Notes: a model not told the origin generated them from the letters alone. A stretch of DNA of 9,514 nt from Bacteroidales bacterium (GCA_029938985.1 JAOZTW010000154.1:1-9514), one strand, 5' to 3'; positions 1 through 7,693 are shown, counted from the first letter of the stretch. Numbers and translations are program-made.

Positions 1-132
1 TAAAAGGGCAAAATAAACAAGTAGATTGGGCTTAGTTATTTTTTCTTTTTCACTTTATTAAAAATTTTATTTTGATAAAATCATTTTGTATTTATTTGAT
101 ATTTATTATTAACTTTTTATTAATATCAATTA

Positions 133-168
133 AAAACTATGATATATATATCTAAATATCATAGTTTT
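133..168. terminator. AT-rich 13-bp hairpin, possible terminator
   Basis: A perfect 13-bp inverted repeat (aaaactatgatat at 133-145 against atatcatagtttt at 156-168) encloses a 10-nt loop, and the right arm ends in TTTT. It could terminate transcription entering from a gene left of the window. The low GC of the stem makes it a weak intrinsic terminator, so a structural or chance origin in AT-rich DNA is possible. Confidence 0.4.
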
Positions 169-380
169 ATATTAAATTAACTTTATATCGTTTTTTTTAA
201 TATATTTGTATTTATAAATAAAATATATAAATGTTTTTTTTATACTGAAAATATTATTAAATTTGTCTTTAGTCTTTTTATATTATGGGAGAATTATAAA
301 TCTGTAAATAATTGATAATAAGAGAATAAAAATAGTAAAATTGGGTTTTAAAAATGAACTCCAATATACTAATTATGTTG

Positions 381-520
381 TAAAACTTGGCATTTTTCAT
401 AAATGCAAATTACTGTGTTATTTTGATTATTTTAAAATCCTCATTTACAATAAGTAAACTGCTGTATTTAAAAAATAAAAATGCCTTGTACTTTACACTT
501 ATGAAAAACGCCTAAAACTT
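381..520. repeat. MITE-like repeat copy A with candidate 8-bp target duplication
   Basis: The core spans 389-512 (124 bp). Its ends are imperfect inverted repeats: ggcatttttcataaatgc at 389-406 matches the reverse complement of 495-512 at 15 of 18 positions. TAAAACTT stands immediately outside both ends (381-388 and 513-520), as expected of an 8-bp target-site duplication. The core aligns end to end with a second copy at 3536-3657; shared blocks include AAATGCAAAT, TTTTAAAAT, GTAAACT and GCCTT. It encodes nothing. Caution: a similar string (TTAAACTTGAC) occurs inside copy B, so the flanking octamer may partly reflect repeat structure. The copy ends just upstream of the ariA-like start codon. 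Confidence 0.6.
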
Positions 521-537
521 AGTTTAAAATAATTTTA

Positions 538-1872
538 ATGAGAATAAAACAAATAAATATAAAAGGACTTTTTGCAATGTTTGACCATGAAGTATTATTG
601 AATATGGAAGAACATATTACAATAATTTATGGAATAAATGGTATTGGTAAAACAATGGTATTCAAAATTTTACATTGTTTTTTTAATACAAATTTTTTTG
701 AATTATCACTAAAACCTTTTGAAGAATTAACAATTGTTTTTGATGATGATTCTTTATTTAAAATATTGAATACTAAATCAAAATTCATAATAGACTTTTA
801 TAGCTCAAATAATAAGAATAAACAAACCTTTGATTTGAGTAAATATAAAAATGACAATGAAAAAACAAGAATTAATATTCTTAAATATTTAATAGATAAA
901 TTTCCTATTTCAAAAATTGGTGAGGATAGATATCTTTTTCATGAAACAAATAAAATTCTTACTCATAAAGAATTGTCCAAAAAATATGCTGATATTAAAT
1001 CAAACGATTTAGAAAAATATGTAAAAATTAAGAATATTAAAGAATTAGAAGAGATTATTGCAAAACAAAAATTGTATTTTATTGAAACTCAGAGATTAAT
1101 TAGATTTAATTTAGATAACAAAAATATTATTTCTAAGAAATTGCAAAACCACCAATCAGATTATAAAATTGATACAGTAAAATTTTATTCAAACGATTTG
1201 GCAAAAATAATTAGCAACAAACACCATGAATATTCTTTACTTTCCGAAAAATTAGAACTTTCGCTTGGAAAACGTTTGATGGATAAAAAAATAGAAACTA
1301 TTGATGATATTAATAAACTAAAAGAAGAAAACAGCAAGTTAGAAAAAAATAGAAATGAATTTAAAGCAGTAGGTTTATTAGAAGACGAAAAAGAAGAAAA
1401 ATTTAATATTCCAGATGATATTGATGCTCTCACAAAAGCTGTTTTATCTGTTAATATTCAAAACATGAAAGTAAAATTAACAATATTTGATGAGCTTTAC
1501 AATAAGTTGAAAATTTTTCTTGACATCTTGAATAATAAACGATTATCTTTTAAAAAAATATCTATTCACCCCAAAAAAGGATTTATATTTAAAAATTCGA
1601 ATGGAAAAATTTTGGAAGCAACTGAATTATCATCAGGCGAACAACACGAAATAGTTATGTTTTACGAACTTCTTTTTAAAGTTCCAGAAACCTCACTTGT
1701 ACTTATAGATGAGCCAGAAATATCGCTTCACATAGCTTGGCAAAAAGATTTTTTGAATGATATGTCCGAAATTGTTAAAATTCGTAATTTTGATATACTT
1801 GTAGCTACTCATTCGCCTTCAATTGTTGATGGAAACTGGGATTTGACAGTTGAACTACAAAAACCAGAATAA
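538..1872 (+). CDS. ariA: AriA-like AAA/ABC-type ATPase of a PARIS-type defence module
   Basis: This is a 444-residue ABC-type ATPase of the AAA_15/AAA_21 (OLD/SMC-like) class. Visible motifs are Walker A GINGIGKT (32-39), the ABC signature SSGEQHE (about 365-371), Walker B LVLIDEPE (387-394, catalytic Glu 392) and the H-loop ATHSPS (His 425). Between the two ATPase halves lies a Lys/Glu-rich, probably coiled-coil region (roughly 150-290). The gene is followed after 4 nt by a DUF4435 gene. In known PARIS systems AriA is such an ATPase; it holds the AriB nuclease and releases it when a phage anti-restriction protein is sensed. Family, length and the WDLTVEL-type C-terminus fit AriA, but the identification is by motif and neighbourhood only. 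The ORF looks intact. The start at 538 puts the conserved RIKQINIKGL strand at the N-terminus. The coding sequence is even more A/T-rich in appearance than the suf genes, which fits horizontal acquisition. Confidence 0.75.
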   Translation: MRIKQINIKGLFAMFDHEVLLNMEEHITIIYGINGIGKTMVFKILHCFFNTNFFELSLKPFEELTIVFDDDSLFKILNTKSKFIIDFYSSNNKNKQTFDLSKYKNDNEKTRINILKYLIDKFPISKIGEDRYLFHETNKILTHKELSKKYADIKSNDLEKYVKIKNIKELEEIIAKQKLYFIETQRLIRFNLDNKNIISKKLQNHQSDYKIDTVKFYSNDLAKIISNKHHEYSLLSEKLELSLGKRLMDKKIETIDDINKLKEENSKLEKNRNEFKAVGLLEDEKEEKFNIPDDIDALTKAVLSVNIQNMKVKLTIFDELYNKLKIFLDILNNKRLSFKKISIHPKKGFIFKNSNGKILEATELSSGEQHEIVMFYELLFKVPETSLVLIDEPEISLHIAWQKDFLNDMSEIVKIRNFDILVATHSPSIVDGNWDLTVELQKPE

Positions 1873-1876
1873 ATAT

Positions 1877-2766
1877 ATGAGAAATTATATTGACATAAAT
1901 GATATTTATGGAGAATTAAAAATGTGGCAAAGTTCAAGAAAACAAAATGCTGTTGGTGTTCTTGTTGAAGCAAAAGAAGATGAATTATTTTTTCGTAATT
2001 TTTTTTCTAATAATACTGTGTTTTTTAAAACTGATGGATTTCAAAAACTATTTAAAGTAATAGAACAGATTAACTATAATAAAGACACTGGTTTTATAGG
2101 AATTACTGATGCTGATTTTCGTAGAATTGATGACGAAAAAATAACTTTTGAAAATGTTTTTATGACCGATGGACATGATATTGAAATGATGATTATTAAT
2201 TCTCCTGTATGGAATAAAGTAATAGATTATCACGTAGATAGAACTAAATTATCAATATTTGAAAAATCTAAGAAAGTAAATTAAAAGAACATATTTTTTA
2301 CTTATCAAAACAAATTGCTTGTGTTAGATACCTGAATAAAAAACATAATTTGAGATTAATTTTTAGAACTTTCAAAAAAGGAAAACCTAATTTTTTAGAT
2401 TATTCGAAATTTATTGATAACAAAAATTTAGATATTGATACAAAAAGAATGTTGCAAGTTATTGAAAATAAGTCTTCAAAACATAATATTTTTAATAAAA
2501 ATCCGGATTTAAAGACAAAATTAACTCAAATATGCGAAAATAATTATGAGTTAACAGATTTCTGTAATGGACATGATATGTTAAATATTCTTGCCATTTC
2601 TTTTAAAAAAACAATATCGAATAAAAATATTGCAGGAACAGATATTGAAAGTAACTTTAATATGGCTTATAGGTACGATGATTTTAAAAAAACAGAACTA
2701 TATAATTCTTTGAAAAATTGGGATACAAAAAATTTAGAATTCAACTTGTTTATTGATACTAAATAA
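1877..2766 (+). pseudogene. ariB: Frameshifted AriB-like DUF4435/Toprim effector
   Basis: Two frames together make one DUF4435 protein. The first runs from ATG 1877 to TAA 2282-2284; the second is open from 2272 to TAA 2764-2766. Restoring one A in the run at 2278-2280 (gtaaatt to gtaaaatt) joins them smoothly as KKV-K-LKEH, giving 296 residues, the usual AriB size. Toprim-like acidic motifs are visible: Glu31 in VLVEAKEDE, then Asp78 and Asp80 in GITDADF. A GHD motif lies at 99-101, and a second GHD follows in the distal part (restored residues about 232-234). In known PARIS systems AriB is a Toprim RNase that cleaves host tRNA-Lys after AriA releases it. I prefer ATG 1877 over the TTG at 1850, which overlaps the ATPase gene. 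No canonical -1 slippery heptamer lies in the 13-nt overlap, so mutation or a sequencing indel is likelier than programmed frameshifting. Confidence 0.75.
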
Positions 2767-2786
2767 GTTCAAAACATATACTAATA

Positions 2787-3527
2787 ATGATAAAAATAAA
2801 AAATTTACATGCCTCTATTGAGGGAAAAGAAATTCTTAAAGGAATAAATTTAGAAATAAAACCGGGTGAGGTTCATGCTATTATGGGACCTAATGGTTCT
2901 GGGAAAAGTACACTTGCATCAGTTTTGGCAGGTAGAGATATTTATGAAGTAAATTCAGGTGAGGTAGAATTTGATGGGAAAAATCTTTTAGAATTAAAAA
3001 CAGAAATACGAGCAAGAGAAGGTTTGTTTCTCGCATTTCAATATCCTGTAGAAATTCCTGGAGTAACTATAACTAATTTTATAAAATCGGCAGTTGAAGA
3101 ACAACGAAAACATCGTGGTTTAGAACAACTTACAGCAGCCAAGTTTTTGAAAATGATGAAAGAAAAGAAAGCTCTTGTAGAAATGGAAGCAAAATTGAAT
3201 AATAGAGCTGTCAACGCAGGATTTTCTGGTGGTGAAAAAAAGAAAAATGAAGTTTTTCAAATGGCTATGCTCGATCCAAAATTTGCAATACTTGACGAAA
3301 CAGACTCAGGGCTTGATATTGACGCACTTAGAATTGTAGCAAATGGAGTTAATAAACTAAAAAATGGAAATAATGCTTTTCTTGTAATAACTCATTATCA
3401 GAGACTTTTAGACTATATTGTTCCTGATTTTGTTCATATATTGTATGATGGGAAAATTGTAAAAACTGGTACAAAAGAATTAGCTCTTGAGCTTGAAGAT
3501 AAAGGATATAATTGGATTAAAAAATAG
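2787..3527 (+). CDS. sufC: SufC, Fe-S cluster assembly ATPase
   Basis: This 246-residue cytoplasmic ABC ATPase powers the SufBCD scaffold that builds Fe-S clusters. Walker A GPNGSGKST is at 34-42, the SufC-type signature FSGGEKKKNE at 146-155, Walker B FAILDETDSGLD at 166-177 and the H-loop His at about 203. The SGGEKKKNE signature and DETDSGLD are diagnostic of SufC rather than a transporter ATPase. Length is normal and the ORF is intact. It starts 20 bp after the stop of the frameshifted DUF4435 gene, leaving no room for a full separate promoter, so transcription may come from within or ahead of the defence-like pair. sufB, usually adjacent, is absent upstream. sufD follows only after a 183-bp gap that contains a repeat. 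Confidence 0.95.
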   Translation: MIKIKNLHASIEGKEILKGINLEIKPGEVHAIMGPNGSGKSTLASVLAGRDIYEVNSGEVEFDGKNLLELKTEIRAREGLFLAFQYPVEIPGVTITNFIKSAVEEQRKHRGLEQLTAAKFLKMMKEKKALVEMEAKLNNRAVNAGFSGGEKKKNEVFQMAMLDPKFAILDETDSGLDIDALRIVANGVNKLKNGNNAFLVITHYQRLLDYIVPDFVHILYDGKIVKTGTKELALELEDKGYNWIKK

Positions 3528-3535
3528 ATGTTTTT

Positions 3536-3657
3536 ACCATGTTTCACAAATGCAAATTTTAGCGTTACTTTTGAAATTTTAAAATGCTCATTAAAAAAGG
3601 TAAACTTCAATTCAAAATTTCAAAAAAGCCTTAAACTTGACATTTGTAAAACATGCC
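3536..3657. repeat. MITE-like repeat copy B between sufC and sufD
   Basis: This is a 122-bp non-coding element homologous to copy A (389-512) in the same orientation. Its ends are imperfect inverted repeats: catgtttcacaaatg at 3538-3552 matches the reverse complement of catttgtaaaacatg (3641-3655) at 14 of 15 positions. The 8 nt on either side (atgttttt and aatttttt) are only partly alike, so a target duplication is not clear. Sequence just beyond the right end (aattttttgtgttacttt, 3658-3675) resembles the element's own left part, hinting at a partial second unit. It separates two genes that are normally contiguous. Confidence 0.65.
3566..3573 (+). promoter_or_regulatory. Possible Bacteroidota -7 element carried by repeat copy B
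   Basis: TACTTTTG matches the Bacteroidota -7 consensus TAnnTTTG exactly and lies inside the repeat upstream of sufD. The spaced TTTG -33 element is not clean (only gtttc at about 3541), so this is a weak call. If active, the repeat would give sufDSE-DUF59 its own promoter. Confidence 0.25.
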
Positions 3658-3710
3658 AATTTTTTGTGTTACTTTAAACAACTACCAAGTTACATTTCAA
3701 TAATATAAAA

Positions 3711-5054
3711 ATGAGTTTAAATAAAAAAATAACAAAAGAATATTACAACGATATACTTAAAAATAACGTTTCGTTAGCCGAAGGAGTAATTAAACAAAGT
3801 GCTGAAAACTACATTAAAAACAATGATTTTCCTACAACAAAAGACGAAAATTGGAGAAAAACTAATTTGACAAATTTGTTAAAACATCAATTTTCTTGTG
3901 CTAAGAAAGTTAATTTTGAAGAACAAACACTTTCTGCCTTTAATATCAGCGGATTAAAAGCAAATATTTTAGTTTTTGTAAATGGCTATTTTTATCAAGA
4001 GTATTCTAAAATAATAGAAAAAAATAATAGCTTACAAATAGAGAGTATTTGTAGAATTAAGGAAAAAAATCCTGAAATTTTTGAAAAATATTTTAATAAA
4101 ACAAATATTGAAAATGCAAATATTTTCACCGCTTTTAACACTGCTTACGCACAAGATGGTGCTTTTGTGTATATTCCAAAAAATAAAATAGTTAAAAATT
4201 CAATTCATATCTATAATTTTACAGATGGTAATACTCAAAAAACTATTTCACAAGTACGAAATTTATTTATTGCCGAAGAAAACAGTGAGGCAAAAATAAT
4301 TCAAAGTTTTCATTCGTTGTCAATAAATTACACATTATCAAATATTGTTACAGAAATATTCTTAGAACAAAATTCAAAAATTAATTTTAACACATTTCAA
4401 GGAGAGGGAGATGACGCACATCAAATAAATAATATTCAAGTAGTTCAAAAAAGAAATAGTAGTTTTTCTAATAATATTGCTACTTTGTGTGGATCACTTG
4501 TTAGAAATGATTTGGGCGTTAAAATTGATGGTGAAGGTTGTGAAACAGACTTAAATGGTCTTTATCTTCCCGATAGAGAACAGCATATTGACAATACAAT
4601 TTTTGTACAGCATTTAAAACCTCATTCATATAGCAATCAGTTATATAGAGGAATTATTGATAATAAAGCAAGTTCCGTATTTTTTGGCAAAGTGCTTGTG
4701 GGTGAGGGGGCGGTTAAAACTTTTGCAGAACAAAATAATAATACAGTTTTACTTACAAAATACGCAAAATCGCATAGTAAACCTCAATTAGAAATTTACA
4801 ACGACGACGTAAAATGCTCGCATGGTTCAACTACTGGACAACTTGATAAAGACGCACTTTTTTATATGCAAACTCGTGGAATAGGTGAAAAAAGAGCAAA
4901 AATTTTACTTCTTAATGCTTTTGCCGCAGAAGTTTTGGATAAAATAAAAATTGATACTTACAAAAATTATTTGAAATTTTTAATTGATAAAAGAATGACT
5001 GGTGAAAAAATATCTGGTCATTGCTATAAAATGGGTGAATGTAGAGTTTATTAA
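3711..5054 (+). CDS. sufD: SufD, scaffold subunit of the SufBCD complex
   Basis: This 447-residue SufB/SufD-family protein partners SufC and SufB in cytoplasmic Fe-S cluster assembly. The N-terminal third is variable and helical; the middle is the repetitive beta-helix core (about 180-380). The diagnostic C-terminal block is intact: KCSHGSTTGQLD with Cys369 and His371, then FYMQTRGIGEKRA and a helical tail. These fit SufD better than SufB, which is usually somewhat longer and carries a different N-terminus. The ATG at 3711 follows the A-rich leader ataaaa used throughout this locus. The stop is 31 bp before the sufS start, so the two are probably co-transcribed. Upstream, repeat copy B separates it from sufC. 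Confidence 0.93.
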   Translation: MSLNKKITKEYYNDILKNNVSLAEGVIKQSAENYIKNNDFPTTKDENWRKTNLTNLLKHQFSCAKKVNFEEQTLSAFNISGLKANILVFVNGYFYQEYSKIIEKNNSLQIESICRIKEKNPEIFEKYFNKTNIENANIFTAFNTAYAQDGAFVYIPKNKIVKNSIHIYNFTDGNTQKTISQVRNLFIAEENSEAKIIQSFHSLSINYTLSNIVTEIFLEQNSKINFNTFQGEGDDAHQINNIQVVQKRNSSFSNNIATLCGSLVRNDLGVKIDGEGCETDLNGLYLPDREQHIDNTIFVQHLKPHSYSNQLYRGIIDNKASSVFFGKVLVGEGAVKTFAEQNNNTVLLTKYAKSHSKPQLEIYNDDVKCSHGSTTGQLDKDALFYMQTRGIGEKRAKILLLNAFAAEVLDKIKIDTYKNYLKFLIDKRMTGEKISGHCYKMGECRVY

Positions 5055-5085
5055 AAATGAAATTCAATCGTATTTCAATCGTATT

Positions 5086-6306
5086 ATGACAAAACAAGAA
5101 ATAGATAAAATTAGAGCAGATTTTCCAATTCTTAATCAGAAAGTTTATAATAAACAGTTAATTTATTTTGACAATGGTGCAACTACTCAAAAACCAAAAC
5201 AGGTTATTGAGGCGGTATCAAATTTTTATTCCAAAACCAATAGTAATATTCATAGAGGAGTACATTTTTTAAGTGAAAAATCTACAGCTATTTATGAAAA
5301 ATCAAGAGAATGTGTTAAGGATTTTGTAAATGCAGCTCATGTTGAGGAAATTATTTTCACAAAAGGAACTACTGATGGAATAAATCTTATTGCACAAGTG
5401 TTTGGAGAAAAACATTTTAACGAAGGCGATGAAGTAATAATTTCGGAAATGGAACATCATTCTAACATTGTTCCTTGGCAATTGATTTGTGAAAAACAAA
5501 AAGCAAAACTCAAAATTATACCTTTTAATGATAATGGAGAATTAATTATTGAAGAGTTTGATAAATTATTATCTGAAAAAACTAAAATAGTGGCAGTTAC
5601 CCATGTTTCAAATTCGCTTGGAACTATTAACCCTATTAAAAAGATTATAAAAAAAGCTCGTAAATTTAATGTGCCAGTTTTGATAGATGCAGCACAATCT
5701 ATTCAACATTTTAAAATTGATGTTCAAGAACTTGATTGTGATTTTTTGGTTTTTTCTGGACATAAAATTTATGCAGAAACAGGTATAGGTGTTTTGTATG
5801 GCAAGAAAAAATTGTTAGAAAACCTACCTCCTTATCAAGGAGGCGGAGATATGATTAAAACCGTAGATTTTGAAAAAACTACTTATGCCGACCTTCCGCT
5901 AAAATATGAAGCAGGAACTAATAATTTTGTAGGAGCAATTAGTTTGATGGTTGCTATAAATTATATTCAAACAGTTGGTTTTGATAAGATTATTGAACAT
6001 GAGACACAACTTTTTAATTATGCAACAAAAAAATTAAGTTCAATTGAAGGATTAAAAATTATTGGAACTGCAAAAAATAAAGCAAGTGTTATTTCGTTTG
6101 TCTTAGAAAATATCCATAACTACGATGTAGGCACATTGTTGGACAAAATGGGAATGGCTTTAAGAACAGGAACACATTGTACTCAGCCTGTTATGAAACA
6201 TTTTAATATTTCAGGGACAATAAGAGCAAGTTTTTCTTTTTATAATACATTAGAAGAAATAGACCTGTTGTATAATGCAATTTTACGAATTAAAAATTTA
6301 TTTTAA
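5086..6306 (+). CDS. sufS: SufS, cysteine desulfurase
   Basis: This is a PLP-dependent group II cysteine desulfurase that converts L-cysteine to L-alanine and leaves a persulfide on the enzyme for transfer to SufE. From ATG 5086 (MTKQEIDKIR) the protein has 406 residues, the family's normal length. The frame stays open further upstream to 5002, inside sufD, but that extension is not conserved-looking. Visible features are YFDNGATTQKP near the N-terminus, EHHSNIVPW, the PLP-binding Lys227 in FSGHKIYAETG, and the catalytic Cys365 in RTGTHCTQP. It lies 31 bp after sufD and 24 bp before sufE, consistent with one operon. No damage is seen. Confidence 0.95.
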   Translation: MTKQEIDKIRADFPILNQKVYNKQLIYFDNGATTQKPKQVIEAVSNFYSKTNSNIHRGVHFLSEKSTAIYEKSRECVKDFVNAAHVEEIIFTKGTTDGINLIAQVFGEKHFNEGDEVIISEMEHHSNIVPWQLICEKQKAKLKIIPFNDNGELIIEEFDKLLSEKTKIVAVTHVSNSLGTINPIKKIIKKARKFNVPVLIDAAQSIQHFKIDVQELDCDFLVFSGHKIYAETGIGVLYGKKKLLENLPPYQGGGDMIKTVDFEKTTYADLPLKYEAGTNNFVGAISLMVAINYIQTVGFDKIIEHETQLFNYATKKLSSIEGLKIIGTAKNKASVISFVLENIHNYDVGTLLDKMGMALRTGTHCTQPVMKHFNISGTIRASFSFYNTLEEIDLLYNAILRIKNLF

Positions 6307-6330
6307 ATATATAAAAACTTATAATTAAAA

Positions 6331-6744
6331 ATGACTATAGAACAAATTCAAGATGAGATAATTGAAGATTTTAGCATGTTTGATGAATGGATGGATAAAT
6401 ATGAATATATAATAGAGCTTGGTAAAGAATTACCAAAAATAAAAGAAGAGTTAAAAATAGAAGAAAATAAAATTTCTGGTTGTCAATCACAGGTTTGGCT
6501 ACATGCTGAAATTAAAGATAGTGCAATTTCTTTTACTGCCGATAGTGACGCAATTATAACAAAAGGAATTATTGCATTATTAATTAAGGTGTTGAATAAC
6601 AGAACTCCAAAAGAAATTAGTGAAACCAAATTATATTTTTTAGATAAAATTGGTTTACAGGCTAATCTTTCTCCAACTCGTGCAAACGGCATGGTTTCAA
6701 TGATTAAACAATTGAAATATTATGCACTTGCTTTTTCAAACTAA
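6331..6744 (+). CDS. sufE: SufE, sulfur acceptor for SufS
   Basis: SufE takes persulfide sulfur from SufS and hands it to the SufBCD scaffold. The protein has 137 residues, normal for the family. The acceptor Cys51 sits in the signature ISGCQSQVW (48-56), and the C-terminal LSPTRANGM block is present. It starts 24 bp after sufS and is followed 20 bp later by the DUF59 gene. This order (sufS, sufE, DUF59) is the usual one in Bacteroidota. The lack of a Zn-site architecture and the GCQSQVW motif separate it from SufU. Confidence 0.95.
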   Translation: MTIEQIQDEIIEDFSMFDEWMDKYEYIIELGKELPKIKEELKIEENKISGCQSQVWLHAEIKDSAISFTADSDAIITKGIIALLIKVLNNRTPKEISETKLYFLDKIGLQANLSPTRANGMVSMIKQLKYYALAFSN

Positions 6745-6764
6745 TTTATTTATTAATATAAAAA

Positions 6765-7082
6765 ATGAATACATTTAACTTACAATTTGAGGCAGAAATA
6801 ATTAAAGGTTTAAAAAGAGTTCATGACCCAGAAATCCCTATAAATATATATGATTTGGGATTGATATATAAAATAGATGTAGATGAGTATCAAAATGTTG
6901 ATATTCAAATGACTCTAACAGCACCAAACTGTCCAATTGCTGACCAAATTTTTAATGATATTAAAAAAGAACTAAAAAAAGTTGAAGGTATTAATAGGAT
7001 AGAATTAGACGTTGTTTTTGATCCTCCTTGGAACGCAAGTATGATGTCGGAAGAAGCAAAACTTGAACTTGGCTATTTGTAA
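6765..7082 (+). CDS. sufT: SUF-associated DUF59 (MIP18-family) Fe-S assembly protein
   Basis: This 105-residue protein is essentially one DUF59/MIP18 domain. Motifs seen are DPEIPINIYDLGLIY (21-35), the conserved Cys56 in LTAPNCPIA and the C-terminal FDPPW (85-89). Members found next to suf genes act as accessory factors in Fe-S protein maturation; SufT of Firmicutes is the best-known relative, and PaaD of phenylacetate degradation is a paralogue. The suf context argues against PaaD. It is the last gene of the operon, starting 20 bp after sufE and followed by a hairpin terminator at 7109. The symbol sufT is given by family and context; orthology in the strict sense is not proved. Confidence 0.88.
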   Translation: MNTFNLQFEAEIIKGLKRVHDPEIPINIYDLGLIYKIDVDEYQNVDIQMTLTAPNCPIADQIFNDIKKELKKVEGINRIELDVVFDPPWNASMMSEEAKLELGYL

Positions 7083-7108
7083 CTTTTTTTTTAAAACTTA
7101 TTTCATCC

Positions 7109-7135
7109 CCCCGACTTGTTAGTCGGGGCGGTTTT
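7109..7135 (+). terminator. Rho-independent terminator of the suf operon
   Basis: A perfect 8-bp GC-rich stem (ccccgact at 7109-7116, agtcgggg at 7121-7128) with a 4-nt loop tgtt is followed by cggTTTTa. It stands 26 nt after the DUF59 stop in otherwise very AT-rich DNA. The other strand has no T-run after the stem, so it serves the plus-strand operon. Confidence 0.85.
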
Positions 7136-7237
7136 ATAAACTCTCTTTATATAATATTATCTTGTAAAACTTTGTTTAAAAAACTTTATAAATTATTGAA
7201 TTTAAAGGTGTAAACCAATTCTTAATTTCTAATTCTT

Positions 7238-7612
7238 TTAAGATTTATAATGTTTATCCAAGTCTCGTCTTTCCTTTTTGGTCGGTCTGCCAGTTTGTCG
7301 GTCTCGTTGGGGAGTTGAAATTTTGGAAAATTCGTTTTGAACTTTTAGTTTAAATAACCTTTCTTCTGGAGTTATTTCTAATAAGTTCTCGGCAACCAGT
7401 TTTGCTCCAACCCTATTTTTTATCAAGTTCAAAACTTTATATTCTCTATAAATACTTTGTTGTTTAACAGAAATTATATCTCCTTCTTTTACTGTTTTTG
7501 ATGGCTTTGCTGATTGTTTATTTATTAATATCCAACCTTTTGTACAAGCCGTTGAAGCATCATTTCTTTTTTTATAAAGCCTAACTGCCCATAAATATTT
7601 ATCTATTCTCAT
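7238..7612 (-). CDS. hslR: Hsp15-type S4 RNA-binding protein
   Basis: This 124-residue protein starts at ATG 7612 and reads leftward. The N-terminal S4 fold (about 1-60) shows RIDKYLWAVRLYKKR and the KPSK turn, closely matching the corresponding stretches of E. coli Hsp15 (HslR). The basic C-terminal tail GRPTKKERRDLDKHY is also Hsp15-like. Hsp15 binds free 50S subunits carrying a blocked nascent chain and helps recycle stalled ribosomes. The gene is convergent with the suf operon and divergent from the AAA_14-like gene, so it is probably transcribed alone. A weak -7-like TACTTTTA lies on the minus strand at about 7650-7657, roughly 40 nt before the start. Length is close to the E. coli protein (133 residues). 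Confidence 0.87.
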   Translation of the reverse strand: MRIDKYLWAVRLYKKRNDASTACTKGWILINKQSAKPSKTVKEGDIISVKQQSIYREYKVLNLIKNRVGAKLVAENLLEITPEERLFKLKVQNEFSKISTPQRDRQTGRPTKKERRDLDKHYKS

Positions 7613-7647
7613 GGTGTTTTTTAGTTTTATTCTTAATAATAATTTTT

Positions 7648-7693
7648 GTAAAAGTAAATTTTATTTTTAAAATAAAAAATAATTTACTTTTGC
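7648..7693. promoter_or_regulatory. Inverted repeat spanning the divergent promoter region
   Basis: Two 13-nt arms, gtaaaagtaaatt (7648-7660) and aatttacttttgc (7681-7693), are inverted copies with one mismatch, separated by 20 nt of pure A/T. The right arm contains TACTTTTG (7685-7692), an exact TAnnTTTG -7 match for plus-strand transcription. The left arm gives TACTTTTA for the minus strand. The symmetry may be two back-to-back promoters or an operator. Confidence 0.4.

Larger units (their letters stand above)
1..537. other. Gene-free AT-rich leader before the ariA-like gene
   Basis: No credible coding frame was found on either strand; the only ATG-started frames are a few codons long (for example at 354, ending at about 383). 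The stretch is dominated by A/T runs. It contains a hairpin (133-168), a short 7-bp stem at 64-81 (attttat/ataaaat) and a MITE-like repeat (389-512). Any promoter for the downstream genes should lie here, but I could not find a convincing TTTG plus TAnnTTTG pair. If the suf operon was originally contiguous, sufB would lie to the left of this stretch; that is inference. Confidence 0.7.

Noticed and set aside
1185..1433. 82-residue minus-strand frame inside the ATPase gene
   Set aside because: It is Ser/Phe-rich low complexity, mirroring the Lys/Glu-rich coiled coil of the ATPase on the plus strand.
1850..1876. TTG start for the DUF4435 gene overlapping the ATPase gene
   Set aside because: ATG 1877 lies 4 nt after the ATPase stop and begins a typical N-terminus; the extra nine residues are only the shifted reading of the ATPase tail.
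2272..2284. Programmed -1 frameshifting joining the two DUF4435 frames
   Set aside because: The overlap between frames is only 13 nt and contains no slippery heptamer or obvious downstream stimulatory structure; re-pairing of the P- and A-site tRNAs would be poor. A one-base loss in an A-run explains it better.
5002..5085. Longer SufS starting inside sufD
   Set aside because: The upstream extension overlaps the conserved sufD tail in another frame and adds residues absent from the family; ATG 5086 gives the normal 406-residue enzyme.
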